A stretch of DNA of 64,000 bases from the NCBI GenBank assembly GCA_948567375.1, contig OX419762.1:35693034-35757033 (forward strand). Direction: 5' to 3'. The notes under the pieces are model-generated. The model was given only the letters and a program-made list of their open reading frames with translations, was not told where the DNA came from and did not search any database. Position 1 is the first letter of the stretch, and the number at the start of each line of letters is the position of its first letter. Origin of the DNA: Lunularia cruciata (taxonomy: Eukaryota > Streptophyta > Marchantiopsida > Lunulariales > Lunulariaceae). Shown here piece by piece: positions 35,846-48,100 of the stretch. A program made the translations under genes and the position numbers.

Positions 35846-38179
35846 AGGAGATACAGATAGAACGTTGGTAGGGGAAGAACTGTAGCCTGTCAAGATGGGG
35901 GCGATTGATGCATAGCGGGGACCCAGTCGAACAACCTCCGCAACAATGGAGGTAGGTTTACTTTTACTCCTACTATATCTATCTATCCGCAGAGAAAGTG
36001 GATCTCATACCCTCTGATTTGGTTTTTCTGGGAGGGAGTGGATGCGGCACAATGTTCCATTCCCGCAGTTTCTTCCATGTGAAACTGCAGAAACGTTGGT
36101 CCCGCCACAAGGGCACTAAACTTGTTCCATGTGGTTACTATTCAATGAAATTAATTCAACGATATTCAAACGATATATTTTTCTGAATCCCGTACGTAGT
36201 TCAAAGACCCGGTGAAGAAGGACCTGACCATACTTTGCGAAGATCTCGCTCCACCTGTCTGCCACCACTCCCTGTTGCACCTCTCCTATGCCCCACCACA
36301 AGAAAGAAAGAACGAAAGATTATCTAGACAGGCCGACAGGGAGGAAAGGGTCCTTATGGCTGTCACTACCACTAACATAAGAAGGCGTGGTAAGAATCGG
36401 TCATTTGACTTTGTATCAGAATTGGCGTCTTTGTCTAGCCGGCCGCTACTTTACTGGCTCGCTCCCTTGCTTGGTTCAGAGCATCGACGAACTGCTCCGA
36501 GGACCCACAAGGACTGTTGTATCGCTAGAAGTCTCAATATTGTGAAAGCGAGGGTTGGTCGTGCCAGCAAGGGTGGAATCCCCTCGTAACTTGGAAGGCA
36601 GGAAAGGAAGGGAAGTGAAGCAAAGCAAGCTGTTGGTGATTGAAGCACAAACGCAGGCTTCTCCAACTAACCTGCTCATCACGCAGGAATCGTGGCTGGA
36701 ATCTAAGGAGTTCCTGAGATCTCTGGAAATTTCCAAATCAAGGCGTATACCTTTGCTAATCACAGGCTAGTTTGGAGAAGACATAATAATACATCTTACT
36801 ACCGTACTCCCTGTGAGCGACACCTTGTTGGGTACTATTGGGTCTGTTCGTCGTTACTTCGCATCAAACCAGGACCCCACAAGACCCACAAGCGAAGATT
36901 GGGAGCGTGAAAGAGAGAAGGCCTTTGACAACGGATTGGAACAGATCGGCAGCAAGAAACAACACGTTAGGCGAAAGAAGTTGTTTACTCACAAAACTAG
37001 GCAAAGCATGCGCACGTGATTCGAATGGGAAGAACGTTTTCTTATTCTCTCCATTGTCAATTGAAGGCATAGTATAGTGGAGTATGTTCCTGCAGTACAT
37101 GCATTTCTCTGTTCGGTAGTTGGATGCAGAAGTCTTCTACCACTTGGCTCCTTGCGCAGTAGTTCGAGTCGCTTCTATACAAGTAGCACGAGAAACAGGG
37201 CGGCCGTTTACTTGGGGTTCATTCCTCGTCATCCAACTTGGTGAGGCTGACCTCTCTCAAGGCCTGACCAGAACCAGAGAGCGGAAACTGTAGATTCAGT
37301 CGGCAGGAACTAACCACTTAAGAGAACCAAGGAGAACCGAAGTTAGACCCAGGAGAGAGGCTAGCACTTGGTTTACTAAGTGAGATCATCAAGCACTGGA
37401 AATCTATAACTTCAGGGAAGCCAAATTTTGCGCCGTTTTCTGTCTCCACAATCTTCTCGCTGTAACAGAGCCGAGAAGAATCCGTCGGGGCTTTAGTGGC
37501 TGGAAGGAGATACTCAATTGAGGAGAGAGGCCCGTTGGCAGGACCTTGCTGAACTCTCACATTGAATTCTGGCCACCAGAGGGGAAGCAGGGTCTCAATC
37601 TCTCTCGTCAAGAGATGAGATTGTGTCCAAATGGATTGAAACTGTGGTGAACGACTGCGACTGGGAGACATTTGTGCAACCTTTATTTGTTGCTGGATTT
37701 GGGGTGCTCAAATCGGATACACTGGGTCTATCTCTGCTCATTCTGGCTTCACGAGAAGATTTTGGGCCACCTGTGTGGCATGAGACTCTCTTGCTTGCGC
37801 TGCTAATCTTGCTGAGCAACCAGCAAACGGGCAACCGGCCAATGCGAGACCTTGGAGGTCAACGGTGCGAAGTCTTCTATCAAATTAGCTAAATTGCATC
37901 AATATTGCCTTCAGACAAACTTTTCTAGATACCACGGCATCAACTGTAACAACAAAACACGATTTTGCTTTCCAGTTCTTCCTTTGACATTGTGGCACGG
38001 GCTCCACCCATCGTCCCGGCTCCTGACTAAGGATTCTTTTGGTCAATTCTTGCTGCACCTTCTTCCCTACCAATTGAGCCGAGTCTCTTAGCGAAGAGGT
38101 ATTATCTCTCCTCAGAACGTATCCAGCTTTTGGATAGGCTTCCATCTGAGTTGACGTGCAATCGATTTTGTTTGTAGTA
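35846..38179. other. intergenic, upstream of the carrier gene
   Basis: Several mid-size frames overlap on both strands (for example 36212-36589 and 37318-37671), none with a recognisable domain. The last few hundred bases presumably hold the promoter and 5' leader of the carrier gene, but no TATA box stands out. Confidence 0.4.
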
Positions 38180-41050
38180 ATGGAGTCACAGCAGCCAACC
38201 CATCGCCTTGCATCAACCGTGGATTACAAGGCCTCGAAGGTGATGGCTCACAAGAACCACAGGGAAACGCCTGTCTCTGTCAGTCTGACTGATAAACTAC
38301 CGCTTAGTGTCAAGGAGTTGATCTCCGGAGGAGTTGCAGGTGCCCTTGCCAAAACTTCGGTTGCACCACTGGAGCGTCTGAAGATTCTGTACCAGGTTTG
38401 TGCTTTCTTATCTTACAAGTTCTGTTGCAACTATTTCCCTTTCCCTTCAATTGACTTGCTTCAATTTGTCAGGTCACCAGCCTTTATGCAACAGTACTGG
38501 AACTGACTTTGTCTTAGAAGGTGTCTTCTGAATTCTACCATTCAGTTCACGGGAAGGTCATCATGTCATCAAGAACAGAAGAACTGAGGTTAGAGGAAAT
38601 CAACTGTCATTGTTGTCGTGCAATTTTCTGCAGACTAGACGTGGACATTTTCATGGTATGAGCGTCTTTGGATCTCTGCGTCACGTAATGAAGGAGGAAG
38701 GATTTCGCAGCTTTTACAGGTAATGGTTATTAGCATTTGTTTCCCTTTCATGGAGTAGATTCGTCTCGTACAGTGTCTAGAGTCGAACATGCTGCTACTT
38801 GTGCCAAGGGGAACCTGACCTTGGACAGGGTGCAGGGGGAACGGAGCGAGTGTCCTACGAATCGTCCCATATGCTGGACTTCAATTCATGGCGTATGAGC
38901 AGTACAGGCGATGGATGGTTGAGTATCATCCAGCAGCTGGCAGTGGACCAACTGTTGAGCTCTTTGCAGGGGCTTTGGCCGGTGGCAGTGCTGTTATTGT
39001 TACCTACCCACTGGATCTTGCTCGAACCCGCTTGGCATACCAGGTCAGTTTTTTGCACCCTGTCTAGATATAAATCTTCGTGCTTATAAGTCATAATTCT
39101 CGCTGGTAACGGCAGCGCTTGGCATACCGAGGATGGCGCAGTTTCAGCTCCTTACCCCAGTTTCTTTAAAGGTACACCCTTTGTGTCCATCATCGCAACC
39201 GAATGAGAAAAGAATCCGCAGGGTGAAAGATATTTAAGAGCTTGCACTTATGGCATCGCATACAAAGTAATCCCCAAATTTACACATACCTTTTCAGGTT
39301 TCAGTTTGTGTAAGCAAATCACAGTATGCTGCAAGGGCCATACGGAATTGGCTCCATTAGACCATCCCTCTGGTTTACTTTGTTCCATTTCTTTTGCGCT
39401 CGCTGGCCTCATACCTTTCCACAGGACCATCACGAGTGAAACATACGAAGATGGAAACTATCCAACTTGGAGGTGTTCTTTTTCGTCTTTCCCTTACCTT
39501 TGGCTGGATAGGTTTTGCTGTCTTTGAAAGAGAGGCGTGTTTCAGAGTGCCCCACTTGTTATACACTTTTCTATATCTACATACTCAACAGTGTGAGCCT
39601 GATCGTTTTCTTGAGCAGGTAAACGGTCAAGCCAGTGGAAAAATAGACTCAGTGATTCGACCATCATCTTTGTCTCCTGTATATAAAGGAATTGGAGATG
39701 TTCTCACAAGAGTCTATAAAGAGAGTGGCACACGGGGTTTGTACCGGGGAGTGGGTAAGCTTTCTAATCGTATATACGCTTGACTTGCCACTCGATGTAT
39801 ACACAATCCCGTGTGCGTGGACATGATCCACAAAAAGAGAAGTTTCTTGGTCACTGGCTCTTCATCAACCCTAACCAGTGTAAAAGAGGTCTCCTCAGGC
39901 CCTGTGAATCTTCACCAAAGAGATGCTGTTCATTGCTGCATCAACGAAAGGAACAACTTGTTGTCCCTGGTTCCCTGCTGTCCGAACCAGGCACTAAGAA
40001 GCCACTTCTCCTTTATGAATTTACCAATCCTACTGTCTGGTTATTATACTTCAGAGAAAAATCAGATTGAGGTGAAGAAATGGAGAGATGATCACAGGAC
40101 CCACTTATTTGAGTCTATGATATGTATATGTGTAATAAGTCAATTTGGTCTTATTTTCTGGACCCAGGTGCCACTCTCTATGGAATCTTTCCATACGCAG
40201 GGCTGAAGTTCTATGTATATGAGAAGTTGAAGGGCTACCTTGCAAAAGACGGAGAACCATCAATACCTGGGAAGTTGGGTTGTGGTGCAGTTGCGGGGCT
40301 GATTGGACAGACCTTCACGTACCCTCTCGACGTTGTTAGACGGCAAATGCAGGTATACACTCTCTTCCAACTTGAAGCAAGCTGAAAGATTTACGCGCAT
40401 GCATGGTCACTGGAACATGAGATTAGTTAGAATGTAACATGAAGAGGTAAAATACTGATCAATTTCTGAGATAGTTTCCGAAACTGTAGCCAGTACTATT
40501 AATATGTGTTCCTACTCACAACCGCAGCACATGAAGCGATCCAAACTCTGAGAAGTAAATGTGGAGTAGTGGACATATATACGCTATTTCCTTTTTACAC
40601 AAGTAGCTTAAGTACTCATAGTTCAGGTTACGCATTATTCATCCAGTTTTCTCTTTATTTCACCATGTTTTATCCCAACTCTTTTCCTAATCCTCTTGCA
40701 GGTTCAAGGCAACAAGGGCCTCGAGGTCGACGGAAGAATGGCAACGTATAATTTGAGAGGAAACACCTCTCCCTTCAAGGGAACATTCGACGGTCTTTGG
40801 AAAGTAATGGAAACGCAAGGTTGGAGACAATTATTTGCAGGCCTCAGTCTTAATTATCTCAAGGTAATGTCTTCTACCAATGCTAAGGTTGTGTACTTAT
40901 TCCGAGTATGAAGTATTTTGTGTTCTCATACTTCTTCTGAATGTGATATATCAGCTGGTTCCTTCGGTGGCGATTGGATTCACAGTCTATGACGGTATGA
41001 AGTCATGGCTTAGAGTTCCCCCAAGAGAGAAGAAGCCGCTCAAAGACTAA
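38180..41050 (+). CDS. mitochondrial carrier protein, probable CoA transporter
   Basis: Member of the mitochondrial carrier family, most like the plant CoA transporters CoAc1/CoAc2, expected to import coenzyme A across the inner mitochondrial membrane. Seven exons join in frame: 38180-38395, 38634-38719, 38836-39043, 39619-39754, 40168-40352, 40702-40863, 40955-41050; 1089 nt, 362 codons plus TAA, all GT-AG. The three family repeats carry the Px[DE]xx[KR] signatures PLERLK (63-68), PLDLAR (159-164) and PLDVVR (268-273). The [55 protein letters not shown] and [12 protein letters not shown] blocks are characteristic of the CoA/PAPS/ADP-type branch. The first 40 or so residues are a hydrophilic, slightly basic extension. 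The start is the only ATG in exon 1 directly following an upstream break in the frame that gives a full-length carrier; an ATG at residue 22 is an alternative. Substrate is inferred from similarity. Confidence 0.92.
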
Positions 41051-42439
41051 TCCAGTGCCTAACAATAGGTACATTCTGGGATACAGGATGAATTGTAAAT
41101 TATCATTTTTCCATCATATACACATCCATTTAAGTCATCCATGTGAACGTGAGTTTTATAGATTCTGTCATTGCAATTGCTGTCAATAGAGAAAGCAGAA
41201 AGCAGAAGCAAAAAGCAAAAATCTCTCTCCAAAGACTCAAAGTTGTTTACCTTGCTTTACAATATCTCATACCATATTTGGCTTCAATTTGCATTCACAA
41301 AAAGGATTCTTTGGTTTGTTTACGTTCTTGGTTTCAGCACAGCTGATGAGACCAGAAGTGGAATTATCTCTACAAGTTCTGATCACAACTCTATTTGTCT
41401 TGTTAGCCTTCTTTGAACTATTGTCATTTCGAACTACGTGTCATCCGTGGGTGCGGATCCCCTGTCCTCTTAACAGCTTCTGCATGCGATTGCTCGCATA
41501 TGTCATTTCGAACTCAGTCGAGTCACTTGGGTATGGAAGCGAGGTTTGAAGACATTCAGAACCGATTGAGCGTACCATCATACAACCGTTGATAAAAAGC
41601 AACGCTAAATGTCATGTGTTCAAAGAAAAGAAACTTCTTTTCAGATGAAATGACATCAAATTCAACTTCTCTCCAACACTCACGAGGTAATAGCCCTCAA
41701 CGGACAAGGCAAGCATCAATCCCACGGAAATAAGTCGAGAGAGATTGCGTGCCTCACATTTCCATCCCAGACTTTTGACCCTTCTCTACTGAGAATTCAG
41801 CGTGAAAGCCGGGTTTGCGAGAGATCGACCCGAGTCGGGACTTCTCCATTCGGAAACCCATCTACCTGACTGTAGTCTGGAACCAGAGAGCAAGAGTACC
41901 CAAGGAATATCCAAACCAACAGGTGCGACTTTGTTGGTGGCTGACCAAGCTGTGAGTGAACCAGCAAACGTGCTACACACTGAATAATCCGGCTGTGTGC
42001 CCGGGGTGAAATGGCGGTCGAAGAAGGCAGGCAGAAAACGAATAGCGTACTACAGTACATTCTGCAGTAAAAGATTCTTGAACATACAGTAGACTGGAAA
42101 GTTGGGTTACATCCGGTGGTTCCACTCTTCACCCGAAGTCGGAGAGAGTTATCTAAAGTTCTCCCCCGAGCACTGGTCCCAGACTTCTAGGCAGTTCTCC
42201 AAATACCAGCCAACGTGACGTTTGACTTTTGTCTCGAGTTCAGTCAAATCATTACAGAAAGACCTTTGTTCGATTTCCCACACTTCCCCGAAATCTTCAG
42301 GCTGATGATGCTGATCCGCCAATCGTCCATTACAGAACCACTTCCAACTACTCTTGGAAATGGACTGTTGACTTCAGTCATGGTGTGATAAGTTCCACCT
42401 GACAGCTTCTTTTAGAAACTTTCGTGTCTACAATCATGG
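41051..42439. other. carrier 3' flank and intergenic
   Basis: The first part is probably the carrier 3' UTR. Nothing else is recognisable; frames at 41786-42132 overlap on both strands without a known domain. Confidence 0.4.
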
Positions 42440-43135
42440 AGTTGAAACGTGTGGGGTTGGCAATGATGCCAGAAACTATTGGTAACCTTGTTAGTTTGAG
42501 AACTTTGAGTCTGCTCTATGCCGTAGGGTAGAGGAAACGCCGGCATCTATAGGGAACCTTGCAGGTTTACGTACTCTCTATCGTAGTGGATGCTATGAGC
42601 TGAGGGCACTAGCACAATCTGCGAGGGACCTGTTAGGTTTAGAAACTCTTAATTTGGATGGATGTCCTGAGTTAGACAATTATCTGTATTACAGACTTTG
42701 TTTCTAACAAACATGGAGCTCGTAACCTAAATTCCATCTTTGCACAGGCTAACTGCTTTGCAGAAGCTACTGAGTATACGTCGTCCTAGGTTTCCGACTT
42801 CCCACATTCATCCCACTCCTTAAGATGTCTTCGTCTTGAGAGTTTACATGTAAGCAGACTTTCCGGTTAGACGACCTGACTTCATTGATAGAGTTGTCTT
42901 TGATTGATTTAAAACTAGTTATGGACGTGCCCGGAATCCCTTTTCTGGCTATAAAGCACCTTCATTTCATGGAGTTGCAACTGTGCAGAATCCCCAACTT
43001 GGGTCCGCTGAGGTCTCTGGTAGAACTGCGGATTGTCGAGCTACGCCAGCTCAAGAATTTGCCCGATGTACCCTTTTTTTCGTTGAAGAGGGTGTTTGGA
43101 ATCTCTTTACAACCTTGTGGTACGCCCTGATGGAT
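42440..43135 (+). pseudogene. leucine-rich-repeat relic, NB-LRR resistance-gene type
   Basis: Repeats of the type xLPExIGNLxxLxTLxLxxC can be followed across changing frames: MPETIGNLVSLRTLSL near 42460, an IGNLAGLRTL unit near 42550, and a LLGLETLNLDGCPEL unit near 42630. They are interrupted by TAG and TGA codons and frameshifts. The stretch 42885-43130 is open and continues as irregular LRRs (LIELSLIDLKL, LGPLRSLVELRI, LPDVPFFSLKRV), typical of the C-terminal LRR of plant NB-LRR proteins. No NB-ARC, TIR or coiled-coil part is seen upstream. It is a truncated, non-functional fragment. Confidence 0.7.
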
Positions 43136-44760
43136 TGAGACATTTCAAGGACGAGGACCCACCATCTGAGCTACAAGTCCCTTTGATAGTTTGAGGTGAT
43201 CGAATTGAAGCAGTCGAACGATGGAGAAAGCTTGGATTCGTCCAGACGGAATAGTATAGACCCAGTCTTTAGGTGATTCACCTCTCTGTACGTAACATAT
43301 CTGTATCTTTATATGTGTTCAAATGGGCAACCATTGCCGAGTGAGCACACAGATCGAGTTACTGTCAGTCCGCGAGATGAGAAAGCGTTTTCCCATGGAC
43401 TCTGGGTTACTTTGACCTCACTACTACATATCTGTTCAAATCAAATGACTGCATTTCATCTGTTTATTAAAGAAGCCATTAATTTGATTCGGAAGAAATC
43501 ACAGAATTGTCACGATGCACCAATTTACTCTTGAGAATGCTGGAACTGAGGTTGGGACTAAGTGCAAAGCCTATGCAACTACTCCAGAACTGGACAGGTT
43601 GTGCAGAATGTTGAACTCGAAGTATGGGAGTTGAATTTTCTACAGTACAGTACAAAAACAAGATAAGCAGGAAATTGTCACGTTGGTTCTAAACTTCATG
43701 AAATACTTTGGAAACTTCTCTAAACGTCATTTGCTCTCGGATAGCCATAATTACAAAAATTTGTGAATGGTGCATGACAGCTCTCGTCTGCAGGCGTGGA
43801 GAATGACAAGGAAGTCTCTCACTTGAGTTCCTAAATTTCTCTTACACTGTCTTATAAGTTATGTTAGAATTAAGTAGTTTTTAGTTCAATGCAAAGTGGA
43901 ACATGGCAGTTCACTTGCACCGCGAGGCGGCCACGCCGCGGTTCAATTTCGACCCCCCTCCCTACTTGCTCTTGGGGTGGACATTCTCCCTTACATGATC
44001 TTAAATGACCTGAGCATTGTAACTAGTATTAGTGCTTTTCTCCATATCGTTCATTACTCCTATGTACTACCTCTTCTATTTGTAATAAAGGAAGTGTTAT
44101 TCAGTTCTACAGGTTATAGGTCCACGCAGAATTTCACATCGGAATAACTATAGATAGTCTCCACGGATGCAATCTTCAACCTGCACACAAGCTCGACCAT
44201 ATCAGTTTTCTTGGAAGAACAAATCATGGCTAAACAAGCTTTGGTACCTTGGAACATCTACCATATTAAACCATTTACTATGTTGAACCACTGACCGGTC
44301 CTAATTGATCTTTCTCGCCAAAAGCCTATGGGATGTCACGTCAAGAACCTCGGAGTGCACAAAAGAAGAGACTTCATTGAGACGGGTGTCAACCCTGTAC
44401 TACTTGCTACTAAGTTAGCTAAACTGCAAGCTACATGGGATAGGCGCAGGCTTTTAGGGTTTTATCATGCACCACCTTTGCTTGTGTATATATAATGGAA
44501 TTCTCATAGCCTACAACGCTAAATTTTCTTACAATGGTCATCCCTAGCACCTTGCTTCAGGTGTGTTATATGCTACATAAGCGTACTGCAAAGTTGGATC
44601 ATATCCTTGGATGATCTAAGTGATAGTGAATTGAGTATGGTTGTATGCCGTGAAGACAAGGGTGCCTACTTGGGTAAGACTAGGAGCTGAATGTTAGGAT
44701 GTATGATACATCAGAACTAAGAATGACAAAGAAAATAATTTCAACTCTATTTAAGGATAA
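43136..44760. other. intergenic with a possible SINE head
   Basis: No gene is recognised. A short GC-rich patch at 43895-43960 resembles the tRNA-derived head of a SINE and is listed separately. Confidence 0.4.
43895..43960 (+). repeat. possible tRNA-derived SINE head
   Basis: Resembles a Pol III promoter region: an A-box-like GTGGAACATGGCAGTTCAC is followed about 25 bases later by CCGCGGTTCAATTTCGACC, which resembles a B box (GGTTCGANNCC) with one or two changes. The GAGGCGGCCACGCCGCGG stretch between them is typical of tRNA-related SINE heads. The 3' body and tail are not identifiable. Confidence 0.35.
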
Positions 44761-47700
44761 CAATGTTTCTCAGTTTACAAGTTTACAGATATGCAATTGG
44801 CACTATCGGTGATGGGAGAGTTGAGAGAGTTAGAGAAATTGGGTGAACAAAATTATATATCCCGGTCAAGAGATATGCAATCTATTTTAGGTAGCTATGA
44901 TTTTTTAGACTTGGTGATAGAGACACATGATATAAATCAAATAGAGTCCAATAGAATGTATAAATTGAAACACTCTACAACAAAAAGATTTCTCTTGGGT
45001 GCTTTGCAAGAGTAGGTTAGAGTAGTTAATTACTCGTGGTGTTGGGAAATTTAGGAGAAACTCAAGAGTATACTTACGGTTGGAGAGGTTTGGCCAAAGT
45101 CGGATAGAGATGTTGATCATGAAGATATAAGAGTATGATGAGCTCATCAAGTCCATATCAAGAGTGCAGAAAGGCTTCAAGAAGCTACATGATAACAGGT
45201 TAAAGTGTGAAGAGAATATAAGAATAACTACCTCTTATATACTCTATGCTGTGAATCTATTTGAGTAGCTCTTAAGATTCTTCTTGTTGAATTTATAACA
45301 TAGAACTACATGACAAAAAAGCTAAAAGAGTTTAGTAGGGACAAAAAGACCAAAGAGTTGCTCTATTTAACACCTCTTCAAAGTCAAAAAAATACTAGGT
45401 GGAAGGTCAAATGTACGTCGGAAAGAAAATAAATTTAGCAACAAGAGTTGTTATTTGTGTTGGATCATATTTCAACTCATTGTCCCAAGAAAAGTGATAG
45501 GAGAGAACAAGAGCTAAAGCATGAAAGCAGGAAATTGCATCTAATAAAGGAATGCAAACTTGCAAGCTCTATGTAAAGTGCAAAGGAATACAAATGACGC
45601 AGAAAGCATTGAGGAAGGATCTACGGAAGAAAATTTGGATTGTGTATTTATTGTAGAATCACAAAAGACTCAAATGCTTCAAGATAGTGCTTGGAATCTA
45701 GAGCTACCTCTCACACTCTACAACTAGCGAGAGCTATTTTCATCTCTTCAACTTGTGAAGGCTTCCAAGAGTGTTTTTTTTGGACTTGGGATTCTAAATC
45801 CAATGCTAGGAATTGATAAGGTTCCTATGGCATTCATGAGAGAAATTGATACATATTTCTATAAGATTTATTTGAAGAATGTTCTATTCCTAAATACATA
45901 AATAACTTAATGTCAATACATTGCCTATTAGAATATGAACTGGATATTCTTTTCCAAAGCAATGGAAAACAATATATTATGAAGATAGGAGTGCTAGTAC
46001 TTGGGCATTGAGTTGCAAAAAGTAATTTGTTCATGTTATTGGAAGATTATTGTCCAGATATTACATTAGTCATAAAGCACCTGTAGACTTCAATCGCTAG
46101 CATTTATGGTTAGGATATATGTAAGAACCTAACATCAAAGCTTTAGGAAATGTTGACATTACATTTAATATGAAATTACATGTGGCATGTGGTATTTGGT
46201 GTTAGTATAGCTGCTTCTATATAATATCAAAAGTTAGGATCTACAAAAAGCACCTGATGGCAATGGAACATGAGAGCACCCCATGCTTATATGTAGGGTC
46301 TTACCTTTCATTGTGAAAGAGTTCCATTCCATCGAGATACTAGAAGTGTAGTCAAGAAGGATTGAGCAGCAAGGATGCAATAGAGGTAAGGCCAAGCAAC
46401 TAATATGAGTGTTTTATTTTTTTAGACCTTGCATACTAGCCTATAGGTAATCTGTTTCTCATTTCATATGGCTAGATTTGTTATAAGAAGTAGTGCTTTG
46501 AGTACCTTTTAATGCCTCTTATGTTTGGTAATTGATGTACAAATTTGCATAATTTCATGAATATTTCAACAAGAAAGATGATAAAAGGTCTAAATTTAGA
46601 TCTCAAAGGAAAACTCAATTTTTGCAATGGTTATGTAGATGGAAAGGTTGATAAGATTCACATCCACAAGAAGCAGATTTACTTGCATAAAGCTGCTTTT
46701 CTATTAGATATTACACATTAAGATGCATACATGAATGATAAATCTCTTAGTGGAAGAGTATACATATCCCTTGTGGATTATCGTACTCAAAGACTTTTGA
46801 TAAAGAAGCATTGCAAAAGTTTGAGAAATTTGTAGTTGCAAACTAGCAGGAGCATCAACCAATTCAACATAGATGGAGGTAAAGAGTATAGTGATTAAGA
46901 ACGTACTTTCTTTCTTATCTAACAAAGGAATTTTCCTAGGTTGTATTGCTAGAGATAGTTTAACATAGATAGAGTGGTAGAGAGGTTGAATTGTTTTTTG
47001 GTGGACAAAGAGAAAATGTGTGAAGAAATTATCACTATTATTAATTTCTTGAGTACTATCGATTGGACTATTGCATTACAATAGAAAACTCTAAAAGATC
47101 ATAGAAGTAGAAAGAAACTTTAAGGTTGTATGTTGAGAATTTTGTTGTTGTATTGCTTATGCTCCTATAACTAAGAAGCAAAGGAGGAAATTCACCAAGA
47201 AGGCAAAAAATTGATTTTTGTAAGATATGAGAAGGTATTGAAAGAGTATCTTCTTTCAATCCTAAGATTGGACAAGTTATTAGAAGTAAAATATTCTACA
47301 TTTGATGAGTTGGAAAATTGGAGAAGAAACAATAGAGAAGTGTTGGACTAGATGGTCAACTTGATCAACCTATCTTCCTAAGCTATTGGTTCTTCAAATA
47401 ACTCATAAAAAGAGCTAGACTTAAATGAACCTAAAGAATTATCTAAAGAGATCTTGAGAGTTTACAAGAGGCATCTGAAGCATGTGGTAGTTATTGATCT
47501 TGAAGCTACAAAAGAAGAAAAAAGACTTTAACAAAGTAACTTTGGGTGTAGAATTCCTAAGAGTTCAAGAAATACCATGGAACATTTCAATGGAGGTCCA
47601 AGAAAATCAAAGAAAGTAAGAAAGCTTGTTGATATATTTGGCTTTCCTTTGGAGCAACAATCACATGTAATAGGATTGATGCCAAATGAAACAAATCTAC

Positions 47701-48010
47701 ATGGAGATAGATGGTGATCTTGGAACTTTACAACAAGTAGTACTTAGACCAAATTGGAGTTAGTGGGAATTTGCTATAGAAAAGAAAAGAAGTTCCTTCA
47801 AACCAAAAATAATTGAGTACTAGTTAATTCACCACCTAGTAGAAATAAAATGATTGTAAATAGGTATTTAAGATCAAATGTGAAGCTCAAAAAAAGATCT
47901 TGAAGTACAAAGCAAGACTTGTTACAAAGTGCTTCTATAGACTTTATGGAAAATTTTGTGTTTGTGGAAAGATGTAGATCTATCCAAAAGCTTATAGCAC
48001 TTGCTCTTAT

Positions 48011-48073
<63 letters not shown>

Positions 48074-48100
48074 GAAGCAGAGTAGTTAGATGTAAAGACA
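44760..48100 (+). mobile_element. decayed Ty1/copia retrotransposon remnant
   Basis: Blocks appear in the copia order. A gag UBN2-like start lies at 44800-45015 (LEKLGEQNYISRSRDMQSIL), a broken CCHC knuckle near 45440-45490, and a gag-pre-integrase-like region near 46060-46120. A reverse-transcriptase entry motif of the KYKARLVTK type lies near 47911. Many stops and frameshifts separate them. The RT part runs into an AT microsatellite at 48013. I cannot define LTRs or target duplications. It is much older or more damaged than the copia element at 53.5-55.7 kb. Confidence 0.65.
48013..48070. repeat. (AT)n microsatellite
   Basis: About 29 uninterrupted AT units, sitting just after the RT fragment of the decayed copia element. 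Confidence 0.95.

Noticed and set aside
41143..41549. overlapping frames after the carrier gene
   Set aside because: They have no domain, share the same DNA in different frames and lie in the probable 3' UTR or beyond.
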